Source: Marinitoga sp. 38H-ov (GTDB lineage Bacteria > Thermotogota > Thermotogae > Petrotogales > Petrotogaceae). Taken from it: 64,000 nucleotides of DNA. Under the pieces are notes generated by a model. The model was not told the origin of the DNA and did no database searches. It saw nothing but the letters and a program-made list of their open reading frames with translations. Positions 44,764 through 55,083 of this stretch are shown piece by piece (position 1 is the stretch's first letter; each line of letters begins with the position of its first letter). Location of the stretch: positions 17,191 through 81,190 of the forward strand of contig NZ_LNGH01000007.1 in assembly GCF_011057715.1 (NCBI RefSeq), given 5' to 3'. Both the position numbers and the translations under genes were made by a program.

Positions 44764-45744
44764 TTACAATGTAGCAACCATAATAGCTTTTATAGTATGC
44801 ATTCTGTTTTCTGCTTGATCAAATACTTTTGAATGTCTGCTTCTAAATACTTCATCAGTAACTTCTCTAATATCTAATCCTCTTTCTTTTGCTTCTCTTG
44901 CAACTACAGTTTCAAAGTCATGGAATGAAGGTAAACAGTGTAAGAAAATTACATTTGGATTTTCTGTTCTTTTGATTAACTCCATATCTACCCTATATGG
45001 AGTTAATAATTCTACTCTTTCAGGCATTTTATCTTCTTCACCCATTGATACCCAAACATCTGTGTATATAACATCTGCACCTTTTACTCCATCTAAATCA
45101 GATGTATATTCAATAACAGCACCAGTTTCTTTTGCTGTTTCTAAAGCTTCGTTCATCATTTCATCTGATGGTTTTAATGATTCAGGTCCAACTGCAACAT
45201 AGTGCATTCCTAATTTTGCAGAAATTCTCATTAATGTGTTTGCAACATTATTTCTAGTATCTCCAATAAATACAACTTTCATTTGATTTAATGGTTTATG
45301 AATATATTCCATCATTGTCATTACGTCTGCTAATCCTTGTGTTGGATGTGCTTCATCTGTTAAACCATTCCATACAGGAACTCCTGAATATTTAGCTAAA
45401 TCTTCAACTACTTTTTGTTTAAAACCTCTGTATTCAATTCCGTCATACATTCTACCTAATACTTTTGCTGTATCTTCTATTGATTCTTTTTTACCCATTT
45501 GACTATTTGTTAAGAAAGTTACATGAGCTCCTTCATCTAATGCAGCAACTTCAAATGCTGTTCTTGTTCTAGTAGATGTTTTATCAAAAATTAATACAAT
45601 GTTTTTGCCTTTTAATAATTCATTTCTAATACCTGCTCTTTTTTTTGATTTTAAATCAAAAGCTAAATCTAATAAATATTTTATTTCTTCTGGTGTATAA
45701 TCTTTTAATGATAATAAGCTTCTTCCTTTTAAGTTTACTGGCAT
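44764..45744 (-). CDS. arcB: Ornithine carbamoyltransferase, probably catabolic
   Basis: 326 residues. Carbamoyl-phosphate site STRTR (57-61), [15 protein letters not shown], the Leu-loop HCLPSFHD and [16 protein letters not shown]. Operon with arcC points to the catabolic direction (citrulline to ornithine plus carbamoyl phosphate); the anabolic name argF would be the alternative. No arcA was seen in the window. GAGGAGG site. Confidence 0.94.
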   Translation of the reverse strand: MPVNLKGRSLLSLKDYTPEEIKYLLDLAFDLKSKKRAGIRNELLKGKNIVLIFDKTSTRTRTAFEVAALDEGAHVTFLTNSQMGKKESIEDTAKVLGRMYDGIEYRGFKQKVVEDLAKYSGVPVWNGLTDEAHPTQGLADVMTMMEYIHKPLNQMKVVFIGDTRNNVANTLMRISAKLGMHYVAVGPESLKPSDEMMNEALETAKETGAVIEYTSDLDGVKGADVIYTDVWVSMGEEDKMPERVELLTPYRVDMELIKRTENPNVIFLHCLPSFHDFETVVAREAKERGLDIREVTDEVFRSRHSKVFDQAENRMHTIKAIMVATL

Positions 45745-45786
45745 ATTATCTCCTCCTCAATATTATAAGATTCTATCGACGTTCAT

Positions 45787-45815
45787 ATTATACATTTTTT
45801 TTTAGTATTCTCCAA
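45787..45815 (-). promoter_or_regulatory. Promoter of arcB-arcC
   Basis: On the minus strand, TTGGAG (45810-45815), 17-bp spacer, TATAAT (45787-45792). Confidence 0.65.
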
Positions 45816-45844
45816 ACAAAAAAAAAATAAAAAAATCAGATAAT

Positions 45845-45860
45845 ATGAAGAAAATTTCAT
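45845..45860. promoter_or_regulatory. ArgR-like palindrome 1 (arc intergenic region)
   Basis: ATGAAGAAAATTTCAT matches the other two window copies of the palindrome at 14 of 16 positions. It lies 30 bp upstream of the arcB promoter. Confidence 0.5.
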
Positions 45861-45879
45861 AATTATTCCTAGTTATTAT

Positions 45880-45919
45880 GAGTATGCGTAAGTATAAATG
45901 AGTATGCTTGAGTATGCTT
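45880..45919 (+). repeat. Four tandem 10-bp units, operator-like
   Basis: Units GAGTATGCGT, AAGTATAAAT, GAGTATGCTT, GAGTATGCTT follow without gap, one helical turn each. They sit between divergent arcB and the lipoprotein gene, ending 8 bp before a TGATATAAT extended -10 (45925-45933), where a -35 would be. This suggests cooperative binding of a regulator on one DNA face. Confidence 0.65.
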
Positions 45920-45949
45920 ATTTATGATATAATTAAATGAGGTGATAAA

Positions 45950-47005
45950 ATGAGAAAGATATATGTTTATATAATAATATTATTATTAATTATTTTAAAT
46001 TCATCGTGTTTAAAAAATATTCCAAAAGTTGAAGATACAAATTTTTCTGATTTAACTAATACTCAAAAAGAATTATTAATTAGAGTTATAGCTACTGGAT
46101 ATAATAGAGGTGGGAATAAGACTTTTGAAGAATTATTAAAATATGCAAATGAAAATGGTTATATATATGATGATAATGTCTTAGAATTTTATAAATATTT
46201 TGTTGGAGAAATTAATAATACAACAAAAACAAAAAGTTTATCAGATGATCCACATTATAATCCAAAAATAAAAAATTATATATTAAACATTATTAATGAC
46301 CAATTTAAAAATAATTCACCAAATGTTTTTGATAATTATGATGAAATAATTCCCACAAATTCTTCAAAAAAATATCCAGAATTAAATCCAAATATAATAA
46401 CCTCATTTGAAAAAAGGGAATTTTTGGTAAATAGACTATATAATAAAATAAAAGAATATTATAATACATCTTCAACATTTAAATCCTGGTTTGAATATTT
46501 TTATCCAAATGAAAATTTGACAGATATAGAAATTAAAAAATATTCTGAATATCTAGTAGATGTTGCATATACATATACTAATTCAAATATTGAATTAAAT
46601 AGATTACATAACACATCATCAGAATTATATCCTTCATTAATTAAGTTAAATCATATACCAGTTGAATTAATATTAGCTATTATAATGCAAGAGTCGAGAT
46701 TTTTTCCAGGGTCATTCAGAGCTGAAATCGATAATAATAATATATATGCATTATCTTTTGGGCTTACTCATACATTAATAGATGCGGATTTTTTGGGGAT
46801 AGCAAGTACAGATAATACAATAGGTGATGGAAATAAAGGTGAGAGAAATTTTGATTTAATTTCATATTTTTATTTAGGAAATAATAGAAATGAAGAAACG
46901 TATTTTTCTGATTGGGATTTAGTTACAATTAGGGGTTCAATGTTATATGCTTTAATATATTTAGATATGCTATATCAAAAATATATAACGGAGGTTATAA
47001 AATGA
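45950..47005 (+). CDS. Lipoprotein with lytic-transglycosylase-like domain
   Basis: 351 residues. Signal with lipobox LNSSC (acylated Cys at 20). Residues about 20-205 are helical and unrecognised. The segment [23 protein letters not shown] followed by [10 protein letters not shown] matches the lysozyme-like SLT fold (catalytic Glu in QES, then the usual GLMQ-like helix). Probably cleaves or binds peptidoglycan at the outer-envelope side. The stop overlaps the ribokinase ATG. Confidence 0.75.
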   Translation: MRKIYVYIIILLLIILNSSCLKNIPKVEDTNFSDLTNTQKELLIRVIATGYNRGGNKTFEELLKYANENGYIYDDNVLEFYKYFVGEINNTTKTKSLSDDPHYNPKIKNYILNIINDQFKNNSPNVFDNYDEIIPTNSSKKYPELNPNIITSFEKREFLVNRLYNKIKEYYNTSSTFKSWFEYFYPNENLTDIEIKKYSEYLVDVAYTYTNSNIELNRLHNTSSELYPSLIKLNHIPVELILAIIMQESRFFPGSFRAEIDNNNIYALSFGLTHTLIDADFLGIASTDNTIGDGNKGERNFDLISYFYLGNNRNEETYFSDWDLVTIRGSMLYALIYLDMLYQKYITEVIK

Positions 47006-47922
47006 TAGCAGTAATAGGAAGTTCCAATATGGACATAGTTTTAACTGTTGAGAAATTTACAAATCCAGGTGAAACACAAAAGGCTATTTCTTTAGAATAT
47101 TTTCCTGGAGGAAAAGGTGCGAATCAAGCGGTAACTGCAGCTAAATTATCTAAAAATAAGGTATATTTTTTTACAGCATTAGGAAATGATGAATTTGGGA
47201 AAAAATTAGCAAATAATTTTGATAATAATAATATAATAGGATATATATATACTGATTTACCTACGGGTAGAGCATATATTGAAGTAACAAAAAGAGGTGA
47301 GAATAGAATAATAATATATGAAGGAGCAAATAGTTTTATAATCCCAGAAATAGTAGAGAAAAAAATTAATATATTAAATGAATATAAATATTTTTTATTA
47401 CAAAATGAAATACCATATGAAACAACATTATATATTGCAAGAACCTTTAGTAAAAGAAATAAAATAATTATTTTTGATCCAGCTCCAGCACAAAATATAG
47501 AAAAGGAAATTTTTCAATACATAGACTATTTTACGCCAAATGAAGAAGAGTTTAAATATCTATCTTTGAAATTTTTCAATTTAAATCCAGAGGAAAATTT
47601 AAAAGAAGTATTAAGAAATTTCTTTAAATTAGGTGTTAAAAATATTATATTAAAACAAGGCGGAAAGGATATAATATTATACAATGCTAATTCAATCTTA
47701 AAAATACCAGTATTTAAAATAGATGATGTTGTAGACACAACAGCAGCAGGTGATGTTTTTAATGGAGCGTTAGCTGTAGCTTTGTCGGAAAAAAAAGATA
47801 TAAAAGAATCAATAATTTTTGCTTCAGCTGCAGCAGGTTTATCTGTAACTAAAAAAGGAGCTCAATCTTCAATACCAAATAGAGAGGAAGTTGAGCAGTT
47901 TATAAAATTAAACATTAAGTAA
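47002..47922 (+). CDS. rbsK: Ribokinase (PfkB family)
   Basis: 306 residues. [24 protein letters not shown] (1-26), [17 protein letters not shown] with the sugar-binding [16 protein letters not shown] and the catalytic [18 protein letters not shown] (about 245-262, base Asp in AAGD). Phosphorylates ribose at O5; other PfkB sugars are possible, but the motifs favour ribokinase. 4-nt overlap with the lipoprotein gene. Confidence 0.92.
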   Translation: MIAVIGSSNMDIVLTVEKFTNPGETQKAISLEYFPGGKGANQAVTAAKLSKNKVYFFTALGNDEFGKKLANNFDNNNIIGYIYTDLPTGRAYIEVTKRGENRIIIYEGANSFIIPEIVEKKINILNEYKYFLLQNEIPYETTLYIARTFSKRNKIIIFDPAPAQNIEKEIFQYIDYFTPNEEEFKYLSLKFFNLNPEENLKEVLRNFFKLGVKNIILKQGGKDIILYNANSILKIPVFKIDDVVDTTAAGDVFNGALAVALSEKKDIKESIIFASAAAGLSVTKKGAQSSIPNREEVEQFIKLNIK

Positions 47923-47943
47923 AGAAATTAATATGATTTAATT

Positions 47944-47970
47944 AATAAATCCCCTATGTGGGGATTTATT
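47944..47970 (+). terminator. Terminator after ribokinase
   Basis: AATAAATCCCC-TATGT-GGGGATTTATT stem followed by T4. Confidence 0.9.
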
Positions 47971-48116
47971 TTTAATATAGAGTATTAATTATAAATATTT
48001 AAATAATAAAATATTAATAAAGAAATAATAAATAGTATAGTCAAAAATAAATAAAAATAATAATGTTAATTAATTATATTTGTATATAATTGTTCTTATG
48101 TTGAGAATAATAACAC

Positions 48117-48132
48117 ATGAAATATTTTTCAT
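48117..48132. promoter_or_regulatory. ArgR-like palindrome 2 (dipeptidase operon)
   Basis: ATGAAATATTTTTCAT, the exact reverse complement of the copy at 63982-63997. It overlaps the -35 of the promoter below, a position suited to repression. It resembles ArgR boxes (TGAAT-4-ATTCA). Confidence 0.6.
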
Positions 48133-48154
48133 AATGAAAATAATAGTATATAAT
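48126..48154 (+). promoter_or_regulatory. Promoter of the dipeptidase-carrier operon
   Basis: TATAAT (48149-48154) with a weak -35 (TTTTCA, 48126-48131) at 17 bp; the ATG of the dipeptidase is 29 bp downstream behind GAGGGGGTG. Confidence 0.55.
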
Positions 48155-48182
48155 AAGGTGGTTTCTTAAGAGGGGGTGTATT

Positions 48183-49523
48183 ATGTTAGAAATTTTAGAA
48201 AAATTAATATTGAATAAGAAGAGTGAATTTTTTCACGATTTAAAAGAGATTATAGATATTCCTAGTGTTAATGAAGATTCTTTGGATTATCCATTTGGTG
48301 AAAATATTGATAAGGTTTTGAAAAAAACTCTATCAATATGTGAAAGATTAGGGTTTAAAACTTACTATAATAAATATTATGGTTATGCAGAAATTGGAAA
48401 TGGTGAAGATTTAATTGGTATTTTAGGCCATTTAGATGTTGTACCAGCTGGAAATTTAGATGACTGGGAAAATAATCCATTTGATATGACAATAAAAGAT
48501 GAATATGTATATGGACGTGGGGTTCAAGATGATAAGGGGCCATTATTAGCATCAATATATGCAATAAAAATATTAGACGAATTAGGGTATAAATTCAATA
48601 AAAGAATAAGAATAATTTTTGGAACAGATGAAGAATTGTTATGGAGAGGAATTCAAAAATATAAAGAAAATGAAGAAATTCCTTATATATCTTTTACACC
48701 AGATTCTAAATTTCCTTTAGTTTATGCAGAAAAAGGATTATTACAATTAAAAATATATTCAGAAGAAAAAAGCGATATAAAAATAGTTGGTGGAAATGCA
48801 TTAAATTCTGTACCTGATAAGATTGAATATGATAAAGATATAGATAAATTGAAAGAAGAAATGAACAAATTAGGGTATGAATATTTAATAAAAGACAAAA
48901 AAATAATAGTTTTAGGAAAGTCTGCTCATGCAAAAGATACAGAAAAAGGTATAAATGCAATAGAAAGATTATTAATAGCCTTAAAAAATATAGGGTATAG
49001 CAGCAATTTGATAAATTTTATTGTTAATGAAATTGGAGAAGATCCATATGCTAGAAAAATATTTGGAGAATGTAAAGATGATGATTCAGGGTATTTAAAA
49101 TTTAATATAGGGAAAATAAATATTGATAGTGATTATCAAGAAATTGGAGTGGATATTAGAATACCGGTTACTGTAAAAAAGGATTATGTAATAGAGAAAA
49201 TAAAAGAAAAAATAAACCAATATAACATTAAATGTGAAGAAATAGATTGGCTTCAACCTGTTTATTTTTCTAAAGAACATTTTTTATACAAAATATTATT
49301 AGAAACTTATCGAGAGGAAACAAAAGATTTTGAATCAGAACCAATATCATCTGGTGGTGCAACATATGCAAGGGCATTAGATAATTGTATTGCATTTGGA
49401 GCAACTTTTCCAAATGGAATATCAACAGAACATAAACCTAATGAGAGAGTAAAAATAGAGGATTTAATAAATAGTATTAAAATATATGCCAAAGCTATAT
49501 ATAAATTATGTGAGGAGGTTTAG
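48183..49523 (+). CDS. M20 family dipeptidase (PepV / ArcT-like)
   Basis: 446 residues. Zn-site motifs: GHLDVVPAG (His and Asp, about 79-87), YGRGVQDDKGP (about 109-119), GTDEELLWRG with catalytic and ligand Glu, and the C-terminal SSGGATYARAL plus EHKPNE with the last His. The PepV-type lid insert lies between. Hydrolyses Xaa-dipeptides; in streptococcal arc clusters a similar peptidase sits beside the carrier gene. The stop is one base before the next gene's ATG. Confidence 0.9.
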   Translation: MLEILEKLILNKKSEFFHDLKEIIDIPSVNEDSLDYPFGENIDKVLKKTLSICERLGFKTYYNKYYGYAEIGNGEDLIGILGHLDVVPAGNLDDWENNPFDMTIKDEYVYGRGVQDDKGPLLASIYAIKILDELGYKFNKRIRIIFGTDEELLWRGIQKYKENEEIPYISFTPDSKFPLVYAEKGLLQLKIYSEEKSDIKIVGGNALNSVPDKIEYDKDIDKLKEEMNKLGYEYLIKDKKIIVLGKSAHAKDTEKGINAIERLLIALKNIGYSSNLINFIVNEIGEDPYARKIFGECKDDDSGYLKFNIGKINIDSDYQEIGVDIRIPVTVKKDYVIEKIKEKINQYNIKCEEIDWLQPVYFSKEHFLYKILLETYREETKDFESEPISSGGATYARALDNCIAFGATFPNGISTEHKPNERVKIEDLINSIKIYAKAIYKLCEEV

Positions 49524-49524
49524 G

Positions 49525-51003
49525 ATGAAAAAGAAATTTAAGATGCCAACAGCCTACACTATACTTTTTTCAATTATAGTTGTAGTAGCAATTTTCACAT
49601 GGATTGTTCCAGCAGGGCAGTATGATTATGTTGATCCAACAGCTTCAAAACCACAACCTATTCCAGGTACATATCATAGGGTTGAACAAAACCCCCAAGG
49701 ATTATGGGAAATTTTTAATGCGCCAATTAAAGGTTTTTATGATGCAGTGGATATAGCTTTATTTGTTATTGTTATAGGTGGTTTTTTATCTATAGTTATG
49801 AAAACAGGAGCTATTGAAGCAGGTATATCAAATGTTTTAAAGAAACTTAATGGTAAAGAAAAATTGTTAATTCCAATTTTAATGATTTTATTTGGATTGG
49901 GTGGAACAACATACGGAATGGCAGAAGAAACAATTGCTTTTTACCCTCTTATTATTCCAGTATTTATAGCAGCAGGTTTTGATGCTTTAACTGCGGTTGC
50001 AACAATAGCATTAGGTGCTGGATTGGGAGTATTAGGTTCTACAGTTAATCCATTTGCGACAGGTATAGCCTCTGGGTTTGCAAATATTTCAATTGGTGAT
50101 GGAATTATATTGAGATTAGTTATATTATTCATTTCAGAAATAATTGGAATTATATATGTAATGAAATATGCGGATAAAGTAAAAAAAGATCCATCAAAAT
50201 CCTTAATATATCATTTGAAAGATGAACATGAAGAACATTTTAAAAACGAAAACAATGAAGAAATTCATTTAACAAAAGAAAGAAAAAATGTATTATGGGT
50301 TTTCGGATTAACATTTGTTATAATGGTTTTAGGGGTTATACCTTGGGCATGGAAGTTTGATATATTAATCTTTGAAAAATTTAATAACTTTTTAATGAAT
50401 ATTCCAGTATTAGGTAAAATTATAGGACATCCAATACCATTAGGAGACTGGTGGTTTGGAGAAATAACAATGTTATTTTTTGTAGCTAGTTTAATAATTT
50501 CTAGAATGTATAAAATGAGTGAAAATGAATATATAGATAGTTTTGTAAGTGGAGCAAGAGATTTATTAGGAGTGGCATTAATTATTGGAGTTTCAAGAGG
50601 GATAACAGTTGTTATGAATGATGGAGGAATGACAGCAACTATTCTTCATTGGGGAGAAGAAACATTAGCAAAATTAGGATCAGCAGCATTTGTTAATATA
50701 GCTTATTTATTCTATTTGCCAATGTCATTTTTAGTGCCGTCTACATCTGGTTTAGCTACTTTAACAATGCCAATTATGGCTCCATTAGCAGATTTTGCAG
50801 GAGTAGGAAGAGATTTAGTTATAACAGCTTATCAATCTGCATCAGGTGTAATTAATTTATTTACTCCTACAAGTGCAGTTATTATGGGTGCATTAGCAAT
50901 TGCTAAAGTTCCATATGAAACATACTTTAAATTTGTTTGGAAATTATTAATTATAATATCATTAGTTGTAATGGCATTATTAACTATAGCTGTATATATA
51001 TAA
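49525..51003 (+). CDS. YfcC-family carrier, ArcD-like
   Basis: About 492 residues from ATG 49525, which has AGGAGG upstream; the longer ORF start lies inside the dipeptidase gene. 11-12 membrane helices; FTWIVPAGQYDYV near the N-terminus, GLGGTTYGMAEETIAFYPLIIPVFIAAG and LVPSTSGLATLTMPIMAPLADFAGV are family segments. YfcC proteins include streptococcal arginine-ornithine exchangers. Gene pairing with a dipeptidase and the shared operator with arc genes support an amino-acid substrate, probably arginine/ornithine (inference). Confidence 0.88.
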   Translation: MKKKFKMPTAYTILFSIIVVVAIFTWIVPAGQYDYVDPTASKPQPIPGTYHRVEQNPQGLWEIFNAPIKGFYDAVDIALFVIVIGGFLSIVMKTGAIEAGISNVLKKLNGKEKLLIPILMILFGLGGTTYGMAEETIAFYPLIIPVFIAAGFDALTAVATIALGAGLGVLGSTVNPFATGIASGFANISIGDGIILRLVILFISEIIGIIYVMKYADKVKKDPSKSLIYHLKDEHEEHFKNENNEEIHLTKERKNVLWVFGLTFVIMVLGVIPWAWKFDILIFEKFNNFLMNIPVLGKIIGHPIPLGDWWFGEITMLFFVASLIISRMYKMSENEYIDSFVSGARDLLGVALIIGVSRGITVVMNDGGMTATILHWGEETLAKLGSAAFVNIAYLFYLPMSFLVPSTSGLATLTMPIMAPLADFAGVGRDLVITAYQSASGVINLFTPTSAVIMGALAIAKVPYETYFKFVWKLLIIISLVVMALLTIAVYI

Positions 51004-51032
51004 TAAAATAGGGCTTTGCGCCCTATTTTATT
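51002..51032. terminator. Bidirectional terminator after the YfcC gene
   Basis: A 13-bp perfect stem AATAAAATAGGGC / GCCCTATTTTATT, loop TTTGC, overlapping the end of the convergent gene. Confidence 0.92.
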
Positions 51033-51703
51033 ATATTATATCCTATAAATCCTATAAATAATCCTAAAATACTTAGTATTATATATTTAGTATAAGTTTT
51101 TTTGTTTCTATTAATTTTAAATTCTATATCTTTTGTATATATTCCTTTAGAATTGATAAATTTAAGCGATGTGTTATAATTTCCGTCTTTTAAATTAATT
51201 GGTATATATAATTCATTTTTTCCAGGATAAATATATTTTTCAAAACCTAGAATCTTCAAAGTACAATATGTATTTGAATAAAGGACAAGTCTTAATGAAT
51301 CATTATACCAATCATTATTTGGAGAAATATTCTTTGTATAATAATAAAGTTTTATATTTGGTTCTACTTCTTCAAATCCGATTATTAATTCCTCATTATT
51401 TAATAAAAATTCATAATTCTTATTGTTATATTTTATATTAATTTTTCCAGAACCAGTTATAAATTTTTGCAGTTTTGAATAAACTATAAATTCTTCATTA
51501 TCAATAATAATTTTTTGAGGATATTTTTTAAAATTAAAAGTAATTGTAGATATTATTGAATCATCAATATAATAAAGTTTTACAATTTGACTATATGTTG
51601 TATTTGTACTCCCGAAAGTAATTAAAAAATTAAAATTTATACTAGTATAACCAAAGGAAACAATAGTTATTAAACAGAAAATTAAAATAATAAATTTTTT
51701 CAT
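51023..51703 (-). CDS. Membrane-anchored exported protein, unknown
   Basis: 226 residues. Signal peptide (KKFIILIFCLITIVSFG), strand-rich body to about 200 (two probable Ig/CARDB-like beta sandwiches; the second includes LKILGFEKYIYPGKNELYIPINLKDGNY) and a C-terminal membrane helix (YIILSILGLFIGFIGYNII). Resembles an extracytoplasmic adaptor. No family recognised. It follows polA by 9 nt. Confidence 0.8.
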   Translation of the reverse strand: MKKFIILIFCLITIVSFGYTSINFNFLITFGSTNTTYSQIVKLYYIDDSIISTITFNFKKYPQKIIIDNEEFIVYSKLQKFITGSGKINIKYNNKNYEFLLNNEELIIGFEEVEPNIKLYYYTKNISPNNDWYNDSLRLVLYSNTYCTLKILGFEKYIYPGKNELYIPINLKDGNYNTSLKFINSKGIYTKDIEFKINRNKKTYTKYIILSILGLFIGFIGYNIIK

Positions 51704-51712
51704 AAAATTGCC

Positions 51713-54382
51713 TCACTTTGTCCACCTTTCGGATATATTAATATCTACTTTAAGTGGGACATCTAATTTGTAGGCATTTTCTAGTGTTTCTTTTACTATT
51801 TTACGTATTTCATTAGCTTTTTCTTTAGGTAATTCAATTACAATTTCATCATGTACTTGAAGTATCATTTTAGCATATTCTGGTAAAACTTCATCTAATT
51901 TAATCATAGCTAATTTCATTATATCAGAAGCAGTGCCTTGAATAGGAGTATTAATAGCTATTCGTTTTAAATCATTTTTATTAAGTCTCAGATTTCCTAA
52001 AAACCTTTTTCTTCCAAATAATGTTTCAACATATCCGTTTTTTTCTAAATTACTTAATATATTATGTTGGTATTTTTCCACGTTTTTATATAATTCGAAA
52101 TATTTTTTTATGAAAACACCAGCTTCATCTCTACTAATTCCTGTTCGTTCTGCTAAACCATATGAAGATACTCCATAAATAATAGAAAAATTAATCATTT
52201 TTCCAATTTGTCTCATATGATTATCCACTTTATTTTCAGGGACATCAAAAAGTTTTGCAGCTGTTATTGTATGTATGTCTAAATCATTTTTAAATGATTC
52301 AATTAAAACAGGGTCTTTACTCATATGAGCTAAAACTCTTAATTCAATTTGAGAATAATCAGCACTTAATAATACATATCCTTCTTTTTCAGCTTTAACA
52401 GCATTTCTTATTTTTTCGCCTTCTGCTTCTCTAATAGGAAGATTTTGTAAATTTGGTTCGCTACTACTTAATCTACCAGTTGCTGCACCTGTTTGATTAA
52501 AAGATGTATGTACTCTTTTTGTTTTCTTGTTTACCAATTTAGGTATTGCTTGAATATAAGTAGAAAGTAATTTTTGATACTTTCTATATTCTAATATTTT
52601 TTCTATTATTGGATGTTCATCCTTCATTTCTTCTAAAACTTGTGCACTTGTTGAAAAAGCTCCGCCTTTAGTTTTCTTTTTAGGCATTAATCCTAATTTA
52701 TTAAATAATAATTCACTAATTTGTTTTGGAGAACTAGGATTTATTTCATAACCGGCAAGTTCATATATTTCTAGCAAGGTCTTATTTAAGATTTCTGTAT
52801 ATTCTTTTTCTAATTTCTTTAAATAATGTATATCAAAATACACACCATTTAATTCCATTTTTGCTAAAACCGGTATTAAAGGGTTTTCAATCTCAAACAT
52901 TAATTTTTCTAATCCGAATTCATAAATTCTTGGTCTTAAAACATGAAATAATCTTAAAGTTATGTCGGCATCTTCTCCTGAATATTCAGCAACTTTTTCT
53001 GGTTCTATGTCATTTAAAGTTTTAGCGAATAAAGTATTATTAACAACATCTTCATATTTAATTGTCTCATAATTTAGATATTTTTTTGCTAAGTCGTCCA
53101 TATTAAATCTTCTTGAATCAGGAGAAATTAAATATGCAGCGATCATAGTATCAAAATAAGGTGTTTTTATGTCAAATCCATAAACTTTCATAATAGATAG
53201 ATCGTATTTTAAATTTTGACCAATAATATTTTTTTCTTTTAAAATAGTCCATAATTCATCTAAAATTTTTATTTTTTCTTCTTTAGTTTCTTTTGAGATA
53301 TCAATATAATATCCTTTTTTTGGCTCATATGATATAGCTATACCTAATATATCTGCTTCATATGGATCAACAGAGGTTGTTTCGAGATCAAAAGATATTA
53401 AGTCTTGTTTTTTTAATTCATCAAATAAAATATTTAAATCATTCTTTTTTAATAGTATATAATCTCCTTTACCAGAGAGTTCATTTGCTTTGTTAGATAT
53501 TTTTTTATTTGATTCTTTTAATCCAAGATCTCTAATTATAGAACTAAATTCAAATTCATTTAGTATTTCTTCTAGATTACTATTAAAACCACTATAAATA
53601 TAGTCGTTCCAATCTATATTTAGTGGTACATCAGTAACTAATTGCACTAATTTTTTACTTAAAAACGCCATTTCTTTACCAGATTCCAACTTTTTTTGTA
53701 TTGAATTTGTTGTATTTCTAATATTTTTATATATATCTTCTAAAGATCCAAATTCTTTTATTAGCTTTGTAGCTGTTTTTTCTCCAATTCCTTTAACACC
53801 TGGAATATTATCAACGGAGTCACCTGTTAATGCTAAAAAATCTTGAATTTTTTCTGGGCCAAATCCATATTTTTCTATAACTTTTTCTATATCATATTCC
53901 CTTATATCCGTAATTCCTCTCCCAATTCTTAGCATTTTAATTTTATCATTTACTAATTGCATTAAATCTTTATCAGATGAGAAAATATATATATTTTCAA
54001 ACTCTTTTTGACCTTTTAATGCTAATGTAGCAATTACATCATCAGCTTCATAACCTTCTTCAGCTAACGTTTTGATACCTAATGCATTTACTATTTCTAA
54101 AATATAAGGAAATTGATCTTTAAATATTTTTGGGGTTTCTGGTCTATTAGCTTTATAACTTTCAAGTAATTTATGTCTATATGTTTCAGTTTTTTTATCC
54201 ATGATAAATATAATTGCATCGTCATTCTTTTTTACATAATTTTCTAATATTTTTAATAACATCTTAGTTACGCCAAAAATGGCATTTGTTGGAATACCTG
54301 TAGATGTTTGTAAATTTTGATCAAGTGCAAAAAAAGCTCTATAAGCTATTCCACTGCCATCAATTAAATACAAATTTCTCAT
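51713..54382 (-). CDS. polA: DNA polymerase I with active 3'-5' exonuclease site
   Basis: About 889 residues from ATG 54382 (GAGAGGT six bases upstream). Three domains: 5'-3' exonuclease (NLYLIDGSGIAYRAFFA, YEADDVIATLA, LTGDSVDNIPGVKGIGEKTA), proofreading 3'-5' exonuclease with its acidic residues present (ISFDLETTS, GQNLKYDLSIM, YSGEDADITLRL), and polymerase (ADYSQIELRVLAHM, RQIGKMINFSIIYGVSSYGLAE, QVHDEIVIEL). Proofreading is lost in Taq but kept here, as in Thermotoga enzymes of similar length. Overlaps the small gene upstream. Confidence 0.97.
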   Translation of the reverse strand: MRNLYLIDGSGIAYRAFFALDQNLQTSTGIPTNAIFGVTKMLLKILENYVKKNDDAIIFIMDKKTETYRHKLLESYKANRPETPKIFKDQFPYILEIVNALGIKTLAEEGYEADDVIATLALKGQKEFENIYIFSSDKDLMQLVNDKIKMLRIGRGITDIREYDIEKVIEKYGFGPEKIQDFLALTGDSVDNIPGVKGIGEKTATKLIKEFGSLEDIYKNIRNTTNSIQKKLESGKEMAFLSKKLVQLVTDVPLNIDWNDYIYSGFNSNLEEILNEFEFSSIIRDLGLKESNKKISNKANELSGKGDYILLKKNDLNILFDELKKQDLISFDLETTSVDPYEADILGIAISYEPKKGYYIDISKETKEEKIKILDELWTILKEKNIIGQNLKYDLSIMKVYGFDIKTPYFDTMIAAYLISPDSRRFNMDDLAKKYLNYETIKYEDVVNNTLFAKTLNDIEPEKVAEYSGEDADITLRLFHVLRPRIYEFGLEKLMFEIENPLIPVLAKMELNGVYFDIHYLKKLEKEYTEILNKTLLEIYELAGYEINPSSPKQISELLFNKLGLMPKKKTKGGAFSTSAQVLEEMKDEHPIIEKILEYRKYQKLLSTYIQAIPKLVNKKTKRVHTSFNQTGAATGRLSSSEPNLQNLPIREAEGEKIRNAVKAEKEGYVLLSADYSQIELRVLAHMSKDPVLIESFKNDLDIHTITAAKLFDVPENKVDNHMRQIGKMINFSIIYGVSSYGLAERTGISRDEAGVFIKKYFELYKNVEKYQHNILSNLEKNGYVETLFGRKRFLGNLRLNKNDLKRIAINTPIQGTASDIMKLAMIKLDEVLPEYAKMILQVHDEIVIELPKEKANEIRKIVKETLENAYKLDVPLKVDINISERWTK

Positions 54383-54393
54383 ATTTTTACCTC

Positions 54394-54591
54394 TCATTCA
54401 GCTCTTATATACTTTTTTGTTCCATCAGGAAGTTTAAATTTTACTACAACGCCTTTAGCAGGCTTTTCTTCTTCTCTAAAAATTTTATGTATATTTTCTG
54501 GAGTAATTCCATATTGAACTCCTTCAGCACTAATATGTGCATCAAACGGGTGAATTGAATATACAAATACAGTTATTTCTACCTCTTTCAT
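54394..54591 (-). CDS. Conserved-looking small protein, 65 residues
   Basis: ATG behind GGAGGGATTATT. Strand-rich (VEITVFVYSIHPFDAHISAEGVQYGI, GVVVKFKLPDGTKKYI) with a helix between; fits a small beta-barrel or RNA-binding-like fold, but no family recognised. The stop overlaps the upstream in-frame ATG of polA, so the two are probably co-translated. Confidence 0.75.
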   Translation of the reverse strand: MKEVEITVFVYSIHPFDAHISAEGVQYGITPENIHKIFREEEKPAKGVVVKFKLPDGTKKYIRAE

Positions 54592-54628
54592 AATAATCCC
54601 TCCAATGTTTTTTTAAAATATTTTTTCT

Positions 54629-55081
54629 TTAAAATGTTTTTTCTGAGTCTAATAATAATGTGACAGGACCATCATTAATTAAATGAACCTTCATATCGGC
54701 TTGAAAAATACCCTTTTCTACTTTTAAATTATATTTTTTTTCTATGTATTCAATAAACTTTTCATAATATTCATTACCTTTTTCTGGATTTGCTGCGGTA
54801 GAATATGAAGGTCTTCTCCCTTTTCTACAATCTCCGTATAATGTGAATTGAGAAATAACCAAGATTTCTCCTTTTATATCAAGTAAAGAAAGATTCATTT
54901 TATCTTCTGAATCTTCAAAAATTCTCAAATTCATAATTTTATCTGCTAACCATTCTATATCTTTTTCTGTATCGTTTTGTCCTACACCTAATAATACTAA
55001 AATACCCTTTCCAATTTTTCCTACAGTTTTTCCTTCTACATCTACATGTGATTCTAAAACTCTTTGAACAACTGCTCTCAC
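54629..55081 (-). CDS. dtd: D-aminoacyl-tRNA deacylase
   Basis: 150 residues. [17 protein letters not shown], the [16 protein letters not shown] motif (about 78-93) and [11 protein letters not shown] with the cross-subunit Gly-Pro motif are diagnostic. Removes D-amino acids (and glycine) from mischarged tRNA. 2 nt after the rel gene, a frequent pairing in bacteria. Confidence 0.96.
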   Translation of the reverse strand: MRAVVQRVLESHVDVEGKTVGKIGKGILVLLGVGQNDTEKDIEWLADKIMNLRIFEDSEDKMNLSLLDIKGEILVISQFTLYGDCRKGRRPSYSTAANPEKGNEYYEKFIEYIEKKYNLKVEKGIFQADMKVHLINDGPVTLLLDSEKTF

Positions 55082-55083
55082 AA

